DNA from: Cytidiella melzeri
Lineage: Eukaryota > Basidiomycota > Agaricomycetes > Polyporales > Irpicaceae
Assembly (NCBI GenBank): GCA_022592445.1
Contig: JABYQR010000001.1
Location: 186,001 to 250,000 of the forward strand
Direction of reading: 5' to 3'
Length of the DNA stretch: 64,000 nt
Position numbers and translations under genes: made by a program. The notes beneath the pieces were generated by a model. That model was not told the origin of the DNA. It worked only from the letters and a program-made list of their open reading frames with translations, and made no database searches. Shown in pieces: positions 9,722-22,432 of this stretch (the first letter of the stretch is position 1; the number at the start of each line of letters is the position of its first letter).

Positions 9722-12700
9722 GAGACTGCGTAGGTGCGCGAAATTAATAGATAGGTTCGCGGGATCATGCATGTAATACTGAAATTGGATTTACAGACTC
9801 GATTTGTATGGTATCAGTCATCGAAGTGAAACTGAGGTCCCGTGTAGCTGGTACAGACAGCACTGTCATCTGTGATCCAGGACTGCAGGACGTACCGAGA
9901 GCCGCACAATATATTCATCTTTACGTTATTCGATCGTGTTACGGTGTCGTGGCGCTACAGAAGGTGCCATCCGGGGTTGTGCATGAAAGCCTGTTTCTGA
10001 GCGACATCCTGTTCAACGGGTGGAACCATCCGTGCTCATCTGCGGTATTGCGGACAATGCCTGATCAGCTGCTACAGGTGGACCCTTGGCAGGCTGCTGC
10101 GATAGCCATCTGTACATGGGTTGTTATTTCGACTACCCCACTCTATGGCTATCTTCTACCAATGCTATACATATACTATATCTTCATCACCATCCGTCAG
10201 AATATTAATAATAATGATGGCACCACGAGGTATCCCCTGGACGTCTTTGCCACTCAACATGCCAACTGAACGAAGGCCTATTAATATTCGTGTTCTCACA
10301 CAGATGTATCGAACGAAGATTCGATTGGTTCTTGTGTTGGTCTCGGGCAGGGAAAGAACCCATCGGTGGTACGCCACAATGGCGCACCGACGGATCGTGA
10401 TCCTGAGCAAATATTAATATCGTTCAGCATTCGAATCGGACATGAGTTACTTCTGCCTTTGATAGAACGGCGGCGGCGTTTCCCCCCTTTATGCAAGAAA
10501 AATCTGGGCTTCTTGGACAGGTCTCGCCCCATACTCACAAAAGTTCGGTAGACATTTTGCGAAGGTGGATTTCGCTAGATGGACAGGGTTATGTCCAAAT
10601 AGAAGAAAATAACAACCTTGACGCTGTGAGTGGTGGGTTGGCGTGCATTTTTCTGTGATCGGAAGAGCGAGACCTGGCGTTGGTCTTTGTTCTCCAACGC
10701 AGAGCTAACATCCACTTTTCTGGTTGTGGAGGCACCGCTTACAAGCCAAATTGGGTGTATGAGAGATAGATATTCGAGAAATAAATCAAACTGACAGAGA
10801 AGATGACCATCTTCGTCTTTTCCGTTTTTTCTTGCATGGGCCGAGAAAGAAAGGGGGCGTACTTCGCCACAGACGCGTGACTGTCCCATTTCGCCGTTCA
10901 ACGGGGAAAGTAAGACAGAAATCCGATATCGGCGAGGTGTATCACGGTTCTGTCAAAAAAAGAGAAGATCATTTTATCGGAGAAGTTTGGGTCTAATCAG
11001 CGTCGTAAACGCGAGGACGGAGAGGATAGAATTTGTTAGGGGGGCCACACCACCGTCTTTCGTTGAAACTGGACGAGCGTCTTGTCATGGAAAAGCGCAG
11101 CAGGGCTATGTATAAGAATCAGAACAGATATTATTCGTTTCAGGCGTGGACGTGATATCCATAGCTGTGGTGCTAGAAGCACTGTTGTAGGGATAATTAT
11201 AGGCAAAGAAACGCATGTACGCACACGGATGCGACATTGCACTCTCCGCATGGGGTCGTCGATCGGGCGTCGAGCTGTGCTGTTCGTGCGGGCGCGATGG
11301 ATATCGACATTCTGTGATGGTGCTAGGCGGGGCAGTAATAATTAGGTTCGAATAATGTAACTTGAGCAGAAAACGCGCAGCATACCAAAGCCCAATGCAC
11401 GATGAATCTGGATAACAGTTACTAAGCACGCCTTTAGCGTGTTTCGTCACCTTTGTCGTCACCAGCAGCGATACATACGGCAAGGAATAAAAACGCGCAT
11501 GGTAAATCGATATCCCCGCGACCCAGTGTCAAAACGGGCGTGTCAGGGATCCTGCGGCGGCCGGGTACTGTACTGAGTGTATGAAGAGAAGTGCAACTCT
11601 ATCATCGGCAGCTAGACTAGGCCGGATATGTCACAATTATTGTCCAAGGGTCGTCCGACGGTATCTAATACGCAGTCAAGACAAGGGGGCACGCAGCGTC
11701 GAGTGTCTGTGGTCGACGTCAGATGAATGGGTGATAGGCTAGTTAGGACCGAGAGACGAGTGAATGAGGGAGGTCATAGGGTGTGGTGAGGGAGGAATAG
11801 AGAAGACGCTAATCGGCCACAGTCGACGAGAATGAATAGACGGGTGTCGAACAGTGAATAGGGCTGCACGTGGGGGCATTGCGAGGCAGCGGACATACGA
11901 CGCTTGGCACGCTACAGTGGATACATACAGTACAGTTCAACGTAGCGTTTCAACGAGACCTCACCATTCAACCACAAAGAAAAATTACTGACATGTTGTA
12001 CGTGAGACAGACTGACAACTTGCAACTTTTACGACGCGTTCAGGGCATCGTGCCACTGCTCTTCTTTCGTGCCTGGCCAGGCCACAAAGGAAATAACAAC
12101 ATGTGTTGCAGTAATAATAATACCCAGAATAAACGGTAGCGCAGAGGGCATTCCGACAACAGCGCACTGCAGGACGTGTCTTGCCAGGGTCCTCCGCAAT
12201 ATATCAAGCAAGCGTCTTGTACCAGTGAGGCGAACACTGGCAAAGGAACGCTGGCAATCGATTATCGAGGCGGTGCTGAATGGGACGACTGTGCCGATCA
12301 TCCTTCCACGCCGCTTTTCGGGCTCTCCATCTCTTGGAATGCATGGAATTCCCAGCTATATTCCTGTCTGCTGGTCTATCTGTCTGTCTGTTCTATCATG
12401 TTCTGCCAATGTCGATTCGATGGACAAAAAAAATGCAATTTGGAGGGCCACGTTTTACATACCTTCCGCGACGTGGGCGTTCCGTGTACTTGACATCACA
12501 TAGCGACGCGCACCTTGGCTCAGAGCCATTGAAACGGACCAACCGCCGAAAGCATGCTGGGAAGATGGATATCTAGGGAAGGAAAAGGGACCATGGTATA
12601 GGGAAAGTCGTGGCCAAGGGCAGCAGGGAACAATGGAAATGTTCAGAGTCATTGACACGCCTGCGGGTAGACTTACAGGGTTGTGCGTTTGTTCAGAGAA

Positions 12701-13609
12701 AAAAACATCATAGATGACCAGGCGCGGACACGAACCAAAACGCGTTTTTTTTGGCCAACACGGATGTATAGACCCGGGGCTTGCTCGGCGCGGATGATAC
12801 ACGCCTTGGATGATGAGTATGATAGCCGGCGCCTTTGTCTGTTTGCAAAAGCTGTGTTAATGGTGAGGCCTGTGAGGCCACGGTCAGCAGTCGTCGACTC
12901 TTCACAATCAAGATGACCCTGCAACTGTACTGAGCCGGCTTTGTGTGTGTGTGAGTCGAGTTGAGTGGCACAGCCATGTTCTTTGTGCAGCCTCCGAATT
13001 GACTCGGGACGGACGGATGGTCAGACGACTGCGATTGATGGGGTTAGTTGCTCGGAGAGCCAAGGCGAAGCCGGGTGCTAATTTGCACTCGGCGGTGTCG
13101 ACACGGGCGACGCTGAAGACCTTTTGCGACGCTCTGCGCTGTGCTGCCAGTGTACGGAACGACGTGCTTCTGTGCTCGAACTGTATTTGGGCATGTCTAG
13201 GATCGTCGTCGTCGGGCGGGGAAAAGGAATACTTTCAAGGAAGTGGCGGACACCTGCCTGATTTAGTTTAGAACGGCTTTTGGATTTAGAGTATCTTGTG
13301 AAACAAATAATGAAACAAAGAAAATAATTAAGTACCAAGTAACTGATTGATTGGAAAGTGGCAGAGTTTCAGAGACGCGCGTGGGTTTTGGTTAGCGTCC
13401 CTTGCATCCATGTCTCTCCCCCCCTCCTCCCCTTACAGATGCCTGTCCCCCCGCCGATCTTGCCGAAAGGAGACTGAGATCCCAGGAACTGCTTAAAAGC
13501 AGACCAGTCTCCTCCCTCATAACACCCATAACCATCCCCGCAACTCCTGCACAACCACCCACAACTCCTTCTTCAACTACTCTCCCGGTACACCTCCTCC
13601 TCCTCAAAC
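9722..13609. other. First part of an 11-kb region without recognisable conserved genes
   Basis: Open frames here are at most about 150 codons, overlap on both strands, and show no family motif or consistent splicing. The longest (9808-10269, 153 codons) is not recognised and has codon content unlike the neighbouring genes. A CT-rich stretch begins near 13400 and looks like a promoter or 5' leader. Nothing else could be supported. Confidence 0.5.
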
Positions 13610-13816
13610 ATGCATTCTTCAACCCACCCCACCACCACCACCACCCTCCTCTCCACCTCTAGCTCGTCGTGCCACAACCCATCAGCTGCTTCAGTTCCCG
13701 TGGCGATGCACTCCTCCACCACCAGCACGACCAGCCCTATCCATAGCCATAGCGCACCTCAGTGTTGCCACTGTGGCTGGCGCGGGGCCCATGCTCCAAC
13801 GTGCCCCTTCAAGTAA
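13610..13816 (+). CDS. Candidate 68-residue Ser/Thr/His-rich protein ending in a C-x2-C-x5-H-x3-C motif
   Basis: An ATG at 13610 opens 68 codons. The first two thirds are almost entirely Ser, Thr, His, Pro and Ala and so disordered. The end, QCCHCGWRGAHAPTCPFK, then a stop, has Cys, Cys, His and Cys spaced as C-x2-C-x5-H-x3-C, reminiscent of a zinc knuckle or half zinc ribbon. The tight motif at the very end of a low-complexity frame is unlikely by chance. A well-formed intron (13853-13912, gtacgt to ctgtag after a pyrimidine run) lies 36 bp after the stop, so the region appears transcribed and spliced. The true start may be in an upstream exon: an overlapping frame from 13402 contains a charged segment. 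I do not recognise the family. Confidence 0.45.
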   Translation: MHSSTHPTTTTTLLSTSSSSCHNPSAASVPVAMHSSTTSTTSPIHSHSAPQCCHCGWRGAHAPTCPFK

Positions 13817-16800
13817 CCGGCACGAGAGCTTCATGTTTATCTTGTCGTTCACGTACGTCCGTTTTTACCTTCTCTCTCTCTCTTCGACGCTGATTCCTCT
13901 GCTCCCCTGTAGATTGCTGTCCGCATATCTATTCGCTATGTTGTCATTGCAAGCCCCATCATCTTGTATTACCATCGCATTCGTCGAAACGCATCACCCT
14001 TCAAACCCGCAGTCGTCCCACCCATCTACCCGTCCGACCGCTCCTTTACCCCTTTGACGACTCCACAATCTCGTTACACCGAGCCATCATGTCGCTCTCT
14101 CCGTTCGCGATGCCCTCACCCGTTCGCAGGAGAGAGAGAGGGAAGACGAGGGACGTGGGGAGAGGAAGGAGCAGCAAGACACGGAACGGAAGCGCAATGC
14201 GCCTTCCGGTCGTCGTGTATACCCCACATCCCCGTAATCATTGCCATCGTGGCCCCTTCCTACCATCCCCCGCCACATCCGTGTTCTCTATTAACTTGCT
14301 GTATTCACTTTGCCATCGTCGTCTTCATCCATGATACCACGCTATAATCATTCGGATCGACGCCCTGCAACCCGCCTACCTTTGTTTTTTTCGTTCTTGA
14401 TTTTTTTTTTGCCAATCATCTAATATTAGCACACGGAGGGGTGTCGAGTTTTTTCGAGTGTGTTTGTACCATTGCAGTCGTAATTCTTCTGTACCATCAT
14501 CATCACCACCAACACCATCATCATTATCGCGCATCGCACAGAATCAGCATCTGAACTTTCTCTCGCGTTCGGTTCGAGTGTAAGTTTGAGCCGAGGATGT
14601 GCCTAAGCTGAGATCAGGAACTGCCCCGTTCTTCTTCGTTTTCTTTTCGCTGGTTGCCTTTTATGTGTGAATGACGTTTGCTGGAAGAGTCTGTTTTTTC
14701 TTTCCCCGCAGTCGAACGTTCTGATCGTCTCTCCCATCCAAACGATCGTCTCTTGTTCTCCAGCGAGATCTCACCAACTGTGCTTGTCAGCAACGCTCTT
14801 GTTGTCGTGGTTTTTCCGTCTTCACCGGCACACATAATCTCCATGCCCGCAGCTGGGCCTACATACAGGCTGAATAATCAAAGCACGTCGCCGGGGAGGG
14901 TTGTCATACCAATTGGAAGAGAGAGAGAACGTAATCAACCCATTTCTGGCCTACACGAGACCGGGATCAATTGCCGCACACACAGAGAGGACAGTTCATG
15001 TTTGAACGACATTTTTCGGAAGAGTGACCCGGTGACTGCTCCTCGCGTTCAGCTTTTAGCACTCCGAGCGAGACAAGACAATCCTCGTGAGTGTCCCCTG
15101 AACACCATTGTGTGTGTTTTGCGCTAAAAGTTGGCCTCGAGGCTCACCTCTTACAGTAGGTTCAGTGCCAGCAGGGTACGGTAGTTGAGCGTAGTCTCGC
15201 CGAGGCATGGAGTGTACTTTGGAAACAGTTCCACCAAAGTTTCGGAGCTTGAGATCACATTGTTAACAGCTGCGAGGAGGTGAGTGGTCCACAGCTTCGA
15301 GAAATCTTATGCGGGAAACTGTGCGATGCGTTTCACGACGAAGGTCAATCTGAACGGTTCGTCCACTTCAAGTCATGCGACGCAACACGGCGAGGAGCGG
15401 TCAAGAGGAGATCTAATGAATTCTTATCCTCCGAGCTGGCCTTATTCTTTCCGAAAAGTGAGTCAAAATCTGATAATCGTCGTTATCGATGGGAGGGCCT
15501 CGAGACGTGTTTCGGAACGAGCGGCCATGGCCACATACGCGCGCGCGTGAGGAACAATTCTCGCCTCGAGGAGGAACAGCTTCGAGTCACTTGTCTCGTT
15601 GTTCTCTCCGATCCTCCAATTTCTCTCTTACTTTGTTTTTCCAGTCGCGTTCCCTGCTCAACACGCATTCGGCGAGACGGCCCAAACGCAAGATGATGAT
15701 ACTCCGAGTGCCAAGAAAGGTGCTGTGTACTGTAATCTTGTCATTCCCCTCGTGTCGAGTTTCGAGTCATGATCATCGCTTCCGAACTCAGCCTCAGATT
15801 CACTACGGCCATCATCATCGCCCTCCTCGTCTTCAGATCAGAAACACAAACATCGAACGCGGCTTGGAGGACGTTCGTGCCCATAATATCGGGATGTTTC
15901 TCGTTGCTCTCAGACCGTTCGAATCTCATGTGTGGACAGGACCCTGTTCCGAGGCGTGTGACCTCCTTCGTGGGCACCACGTTCCCGTGTTGACTATTGG
16001 AAAACTCGCATGACCAGACACTCCTCCCCACATACACACGACGTGTCTTGGACCGAGTTGGTTTCAACACGAGGATTGTCCAGCATCCACGTCACAAATT
16101 GGAATCTGTGGTTATCAGCGTACTCAATCATGGCGCATCTCGAACCTTGAACGATTATCTGCACAGGTCATGTTGATGTCGCCCTGGCCGTTGACGGTTT
16201 CCCTTACGGTGCACAGTCTCAGATCAGGAGTCTGAACTCTTCGTCACAAACAGCAAGGCGGACATAGCTTCTTCGAACGCTGGTACACTTACCCACTCCA
16301 CACCCACGGCTGGCAGTGTGGAAGGTTGGCTGACGCATGTTTCGCGTCTTTGCAAGGGGCGTCACAATGGTCACAGTGTCCGGATGTTTCAACGCTAATT
16401 GAACAATCGACTTGCTCTCACGTCCTGCGTTTTCGAAGGCACCTCGGAATTCACCCAAACACGTCACCACTCCACTCCCATGTTCCTCACCCGCTGCTTC
16501 CGAAAAAATTGTCGGAATCACACGCGTAGCTAGGTCCTTGAGGCTGCCGTCGATGTAATGCGTCGACGCAGGTGCACACGATCGGCGAAGATTATATTGT
16601 CTTGCCTTTTTGAGGTACGACATACGGCGATCCCTTGAGGCAGATCGGTTTACGCAGTAGCCTAAAGCGGACCACGGTACCGTCCTCTTATTTTTCAATA
16701 ATACTTGATTTGGATTACACCTTGCAGGATATGGCTGGCTTTACAGTAAGGACGATCATCTGCTACTCAACCACACCCTCATCTCGTCACTTGGGTTCCC

Positions 16801-19800
16801 GCCGGTTCCAAGTCAGCTGCAACGCGCAGCGGTTCAACTTTGCTTGTGTTTTTGTTAGCCGAGGGAAGTGAAAACAGAACGGATGAATGGGAAACACAAA
16901 AACGCTCCACCTCCACTTGTGTCACTGACTGCATGGGGATGGAAATCGTTTGAAGGTTTTTTATTGTCCATGTTTCGGAACATGGCTCCTCCGCGGGTAT
17001 CTCTTTCTTCAAAACACCCGGGAGTTGTCAAGTAACCCCACCTCGCCCGCGCGCTCGTTGTCGCGAATGCTGAGATAACGCTTGGTAGGTCGGACTTTCG
17101 GAACTCGTTTTTTGTCGAGTCGAGTTCGCCATCACTCCGTTTCTACTCCTCGCCGTTGATACTGCGGCCTACAGATGTAGATAGCGGAACATGTTTGCGC
17201 CGTTCATCTGAATTCAGGTGGGGGATATGGATGGTGAGTACATTGTTCCTTGTTGCAACGGAGATGGAACATGGACCCGGCTAGCTGCCCTGCCCTACTC
17301 TGCAGATCAATATACTTTGTTTCCTCGAGGCTTATTCCGAGTGTTGGACGATCGTTTGCATTGTAGAAAGTGTCCACTCCGGCGTCCTAGCGTTGAGTAA
17401 GCATGTATCTGATTCCTTTGTCCTCCCGTGGGTCAGAGTAAATTGAAAATACATGCTCGGAGCATGAAACAATGGATACAGTCACGGAACAGCATGTCTA
17501 CCATCATGCCGTTCAAACCAACACCTTGCTTTTTTGTTTGTTTGGCTTCGACAGGATACAGTACTGGGACAGATCATCTCAAGCTCCGTATACGCGTACC
17601 TTTCGAACACAGTCAACACGCTATTCATTCTGCCACTGCTCGGGATGAAAGCCGACGTCAAGAACGCAACACAAGGCGGCTGCTGGGCAATGGGTTCGAC
17701 GGGGATCATACAATTCGCCCCGACTGTGTATAGATACCGTGCCACTGCGAACGCACAGCTTGCGCCGAAATGATGGGAGTGGCAAAGTCCTCCGTATAGA
17801 CTCCATACAACAAATACTATACCCTACCCATCTCTGTACTTACGCCGGCACGTCACCGTAAACGGATCTTAGAGAAATCGCGTTCCTGTCAGCTCGTCGG
17901 TGCCTCTCATCAACGTTTCAACTCTAAAATCTTTCTTTCTTGGGTTTGCCAAACAGTCTAACAATTGTTTCAACGCTAAAAAGCTACACACACACACTTG
18001 CCACAAACGGAAAAAAAAACTCGAGCTGCGGTTCCCTTTCTTCACCGTTGAAACCCTGAAGCGCACAATACACTGCTTGCCTTCTCCCGGGCCTCGCGAT
18101 GTTGCATATGACGAAGGAGCGGTCGCCAACGGGCGCTCCGTTCCACCTTGCTGATTATTTCCCAGTGATGAATAAGATCAACGTGAGGGCGTTCTGACTC
18201 TGATTTGTTTTGTTTTTGTTACAAGGAATACCGTAGCCGTACGTAGCCTCGTGTTGGGTCACAAATGACGCGTAAGAAGGCTGTCGTGGGCGGGAGTTGT
18301 TTTCCCTGTTATTCTTGAGCGCTCCGTCAAGTCAAATGAGCTCAGTGATGCGGAGGCCAAGTTGAAACTTGTTCGTTATCAACGTTTGCAACGCCTTTGC
18401 TCGGCGGTGGCGATGGGATAAGCATGTGCTTGCTGTTCCGGCACGGTACTTGAAGATCGATAGGCGGATTGAGGTGGAATTAGATATACTTCACAAATTG
18501 GAGAGATTTTGTTTTCGTCGGCGCAACGTCACTCTTATGTCGAGATGTATCGGTACCTCGGATGCTTGTCGAGTCTATAAAGGGGTTTGATCATGAGTAA
18601 GCGATATGTAGTTGTGGTCGAAAATCAAACCTAACCTATTATTTATCGATACACTGCACTGAGAGAAACTGATCAAACACTGAGGGTGCAAACTCACCTA
18701 CGTGGTGAGTCCTGGTTGGTTGAGAGCTTGGAAGAGGCTGTGCTTTGTAAAACAAGGCTACTGCGTATTGGAGATGGGAGCACTCCAACGATCCATTAGA
18801 TGTACACCGTGAGTAAGAACCTTCTGGCCAACATCTGGAAGTCAACCGCCGCGCTAGAACCGTCGTGTCTAGCGAACACGCCTGTGGCCGTTGGAGTCGG
18901 GTGTTGATGTCAATGCACCGCTGAGAATCCATCAACGAGATCTCTATTCGAGAGAAGACGTGAGAGACCACTGCACCGCCGCCGACCCGTTAGCCTTTTC
19001 TCAGATCGTGAGTATTTGTCCATTGAGTTTGGAGCTACTGTGCACGATCAAGCGGCGACATTGACAGCAAGCACTGTACTTACGGTACCGTGTCAACCTC
19101 ATTTTGTAGCCTTGATCGTCGTTGCCTATCCCTCCCAACCCTGCGACAGTGGTCTTGTTCGTTATCTGTTATAGTACTTGTCATCGGAGGTCGCTGCGAT
19201 ATCGATCTAATCCTCGGTTTCGTATGACTGCGACCCAGCGAATCCCCCGTTTTCTGCCCACGCTGACTGTGGAGTGAAGAGCGCGGATACAAAGTCATCT
19301 ACGCAGCAATTGCGAAATGCATTCTGCATTTGAAGTGCTTTAGTGCTCATCAGCTGAGTAACCGCAACCGCATCAGTTTGAGCGCTGCAGCAGCTAGCAC
19401 GTACAGTATATTTCCCAATGAGCCGGACACCACTAGTTTCGGCAGGTACTTCTAGAGTAAAATTGGAGATTGAGCAGGTATCCCAGGCAAGTCCAGAGAC
19501 TATTGTGGAAGCAACAGAAAAGTCATGCCAGCGGCTGCGTCGTGTGGGCTACACAGACCACTGTCAGCTCGTGTCGCCATTGTCATTACGAAGGCACGAC
19601 AGAGCACCCGTGACTCTACAAGGGGGCCAGCATACGCCCGTTCACAATTCATAAAGTCAAATTGACAGAGCTTCGTTTCCCGTTTACAGTGACTGCAGAT
19701 CATACACGAGTCGTGGGAGTGACGGACGCACCGTCATCCATCTTGCGAGCGTAATTCACGCAGTCTCTACGTAGTTGTCACGTCGTGTGGGCCTTCGTTC

Positions 19801-20904
19801 ACCGCGGAACCGCCGAGGAAATCTCAAAAAGAAGATTTCTCTTTCACATTCGTTAGGCGGCAAGAACGTCAAAATTGCCAAGGGTGGAGAGTTGAAAAGT
19901 AGCGAAGTCGAAGACACACCTTTTCTGCGTAGCGTAGATACGTGCGCATGCGTGCGTGGCGTTGGCGGCGTTGATAGTGCAGCATTGGCTGGAGATAACC
20001 AACCCTCATGCGCAAACGTGGGTAGCACTGTGGGCAGTCGAGCTTGTACATATTGGACATTCTTCCATAGTCGAGGTGTTCAGTGGACCCGGCGACGAAA
20101 GCACGTACCTTCGCAGTCTTGATCTCTACTGCGTGTGCGATTAGCGTGTATGCCTAGTAATTGGAAGCAGGGATAGTTACGTCGCCTTAAAGAATCGTAA
20201 TTCATTGGAAACAGCGAAGCAGTACCAGTGAGCGACGTGGACCCGTGTTCGTTGGGTTTCGCCCACTTACTGCCGAAGTACGAACGGACGAAAACCTCGC
20301 CTGCTGATGCGCGTGACGTCACATGATTCTGCGGACATGGTCGTCGCCTTCGAACGGCTGGGCGCGTTCGGTCGGTGAGATGGTTGGTAGCAGCATAGAG
20401 ATGCGCAAAGAGTGTACTCGAGTTGAGGCGAGCATGGGCTAACGTCGCTTAGATAGCACTGTATGCCGTGTAATGCACAACGATTGAGTTTTGTAAAGAA
20501 ATATTATTAGCAGTTTTGAAATGGGTGCGGGGTCAGCACTTACCAAGCAAATTTACACATGTGCCAGTTGATGAGCGCAGCAATGAGGCTGGTGCCGCCA
20601 AAGCACTCGGGAGAAGATCCTACAAAATAGGTCTTATCGGCCTACGCTGCGATTGGCTGTAGCTTCAACTTTGTATGGACGTCAATGCAGCGACCCTGCG
20701 TTCATGAACAGGTTGGCGTCAGAGACCACATCGCGAGGTACACCAGGAGCATCACGCTGGCAAGTATAATGACATAGCACCCAACGTGTCGCGGCCCCTT
20801 AGATCTGTCTCAATTGAGTGTGCGATAGCATAGAAACGTACATACGCTAGGTAATAATAGGAACGTGATCAAGGTCGCAGAGCTTCACAAGGACAGGGTC
20901 TTGA
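13817..20904. other. Second part of the gene-poor region; possible non-coding transcripts
   Basis: About 7 kb with no conserved coding sequence that I can recognise. The part from 13.8 to 16.1 kb has pyrimidine-rich tracts, T-runs and several donor- and acceptor-like sites, as in long leaders or spliced non-coding RNAs. The longest open frame (16698-16219, minus, 159 codons) has no recognised motif. The word gtttcaacgctaa occurs near 16385 and 17970, too weak to call a repeat. Transcripts cannot be shown from sequence alone. Confidence 0.45.
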
Positions 20905-21686
20905 TCAATCGAGCTTGACCGTCTCATCAATCATATAGACTATCCCATTCGAGGCCTATTGAGACCAAGGATGAGTATATTGACGGAAAAGGCTTATGCA
21001 CGAATACAACGCTCGTACCTCCTTGGCTGAGATGATGTGTATATCGTCGTTGAGAACCACCCGTGCCCAGGCCGGAGAATCAGAATTGGCTGACACCTCC
21101 TTGATGGAGATTGGTTTTCCATCGAGAAGAGTAGGGTACTCTCCTGTTACGAGGGTGACAGGATGTTGCTGAAAACAAGAAGACAAGACGTGAAGATCGG
21201 CAAAGAAGCAAGAGACCGACTATTACTTGCAGGAATAATGTGCGCCGAAATCCACCGCTCGACGTTCTGCTTCGAACTTGCGTCTTGCTCGGCCTCAGTA
21301 AGCACGATATCGGTGTCAGCGACAGGATCCTGGTGTCTAAAGCAATTCCGGGCGCGAAAAGATATCAGCATTGAGAACTGGTGAGGTACAAACTCAGACA
21401 CTCACGGCTTCCGTGCTAGAGCCATGACGGCCTTGTTGGTGGGGACAAAGAGGGTGTTCGGGCGATGAACATCGCCAAATTGTGCGCTCAGCTCCAGTTC
21501 ACGCGCGTAGGTGTAAAAGATAGAAGCAGAGGGCTCTATGGTGAGCAAATCCGCGATGGTCGGCTGCGACTGCGCGAGAGGGACATATGTTTCAGGCATT
21601 TGACTTGCGCCGAGAGGTATCTGGTCGACGAGTGATGCAGAAACAACGAAAGGAAGAATGAGAACGGACAAGAGCTGAAGCTGCAT
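20905..21686 (-). CDS. Secreted or vacuolar FAS1 (fasciclin-like) domain protein
   Basis: Four exons (21686-21406, 21336-21231, 21168-21019, 20955-20905) give 195 residues. The chosen start gives a signal peptide, MQLQLLSVLILPFVVSASL; an upstream in-frame ATG at 21737 would bury it. A single FAS1 fold follows: TIADLLTIEPSASIFYTYAR, the H1-like NTLFVPTNKAVMALA, the central VERWISAHIIP, and the H2-like end VLNDDIHIISAKEASNGIVYMIDE. FAS1 domains mediate adhesion or cell-wall contacts; small single-domain forms are common in fungi. No GPI-anchor tail is visible. The second intron (21230-21169) has a GCAAGT donor, and the frame requires it. Confidence 0.85.
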
Positions 21687-22110
21687 CGTGGTATGGGTAT
21701 GGTCTGACGTGAATGAACGAGGTAGATCTTGGCGCATCCAGGTTGGATTCGGCTAGCTGCGCCTGCGCTATAGTCAATTACGTAATATTACGAGTGCAGT
21801 GTACATATTAGGCCTAGGATAAGTTACTTAATTACTAGGAATATACCACCGTCCAAGGCCAGTCGTACTTCACCATGCTTCAGCCAGGGTCAATATATGT
21901 ATTTCTTATGACACCTCTTTCTGGTTCAAGTTACTCTCATGGGCAACAAAATAAGTATTCAGGTCCAAAGCCGATGCTGCAGATGTCTCATACAGAGGCT
22001 ATGTGCTACTGTTTCCTTCATGACTCCTCAGAATGTCCGCACTGACTCAAATGTGTCAGTAGATGACTCCTCAGAGGCATTTATCTTCTACTGTTGTCGC
22101 TGTAGCTGTT

Positions 22111-22115
22111 ATATC
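22111..22115. repeat. Left target-site duplication of the copia element (ATATC)
   Basis: The five bases atatc precede the 5' LTR and recur immediately after the 3' LTR at 27355-27359, as expected for integrase-made 5-bp duplications. Confidence 0.9.
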
Positions 22116-22332
22116 TGTCAGATGGTGACCCGCCAGGGCATCCAGGTTAGGAAGGAAGCGCATCACGTCGGAGTACTATACACGGACATCCGCCGATCAC
22201 TCACAACTTGTATAAAAGATTGTTAACCGGTACAGGGGCACAGTATCGCTGTTGACCCTGTACCAGGTACGCACACACGCACTGTACCAAATAGTATCGC
22301 TGTTGACCCTGTACCAGACCGTCTCGTTGACA
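22116..22332 (+). repeat. 5' LTR of the copia element
   Basis: 217 bp starting TGTCAG and ending TTGACA. It holds a TATAAAAG box at 22211-22218 and two direct copies of agtatcgctgttgaccctgt separated by about 25 bp, in the likely R/U5 part. Confidence 0.95.
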
Positions 22333-22344
22333 GGTTATGAGCCC
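22333..22344 (+). other. Primer-binding site matching the initiator-tRNA anticodon stem-loop (half-tRNA primer)
   Basis: Immediately after the 5' LTR the sequence ggttatgagccc is the complement of gggctcataacc, the near-universal anticodon arm of tRNA-iMet including the CAT anticodon. Drosophila copia and yeast Ty5 are known to prime from such a half tRNA rather than from the tRNA 3' end. Confidence 0.75.
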
Positions 22345-22432
22345 TGAACAGCGCACATCATAACAGATTTCCATCGTCGAACATCACTACTCTATTGATT
22401 TTGTTACCCCTGACAATCAGCAATCCATTGTC

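Noticed and set aside
9808..10269. 153-codon plus-strand frame
   Set aside because: Hydrophobic but with no recognised pattern, no homologue in mind, and overlapped by equally long frames on the other strand.
16219..16698. 159-codon minus-strand frame in the gene-poor region
   Set aside because: No recognised motif, no neighbouring exons in phase, and the opposite strand has pyrimidine-rich, leader-like sequence; length is within chance for 11 kb on six frames.
17218..17400. Short frame with several Cys (VPCCNGDG, HCRKCPLRR)
   Set aside because: Cys spacing fits no known zinc motif and no adjoining exon was found.
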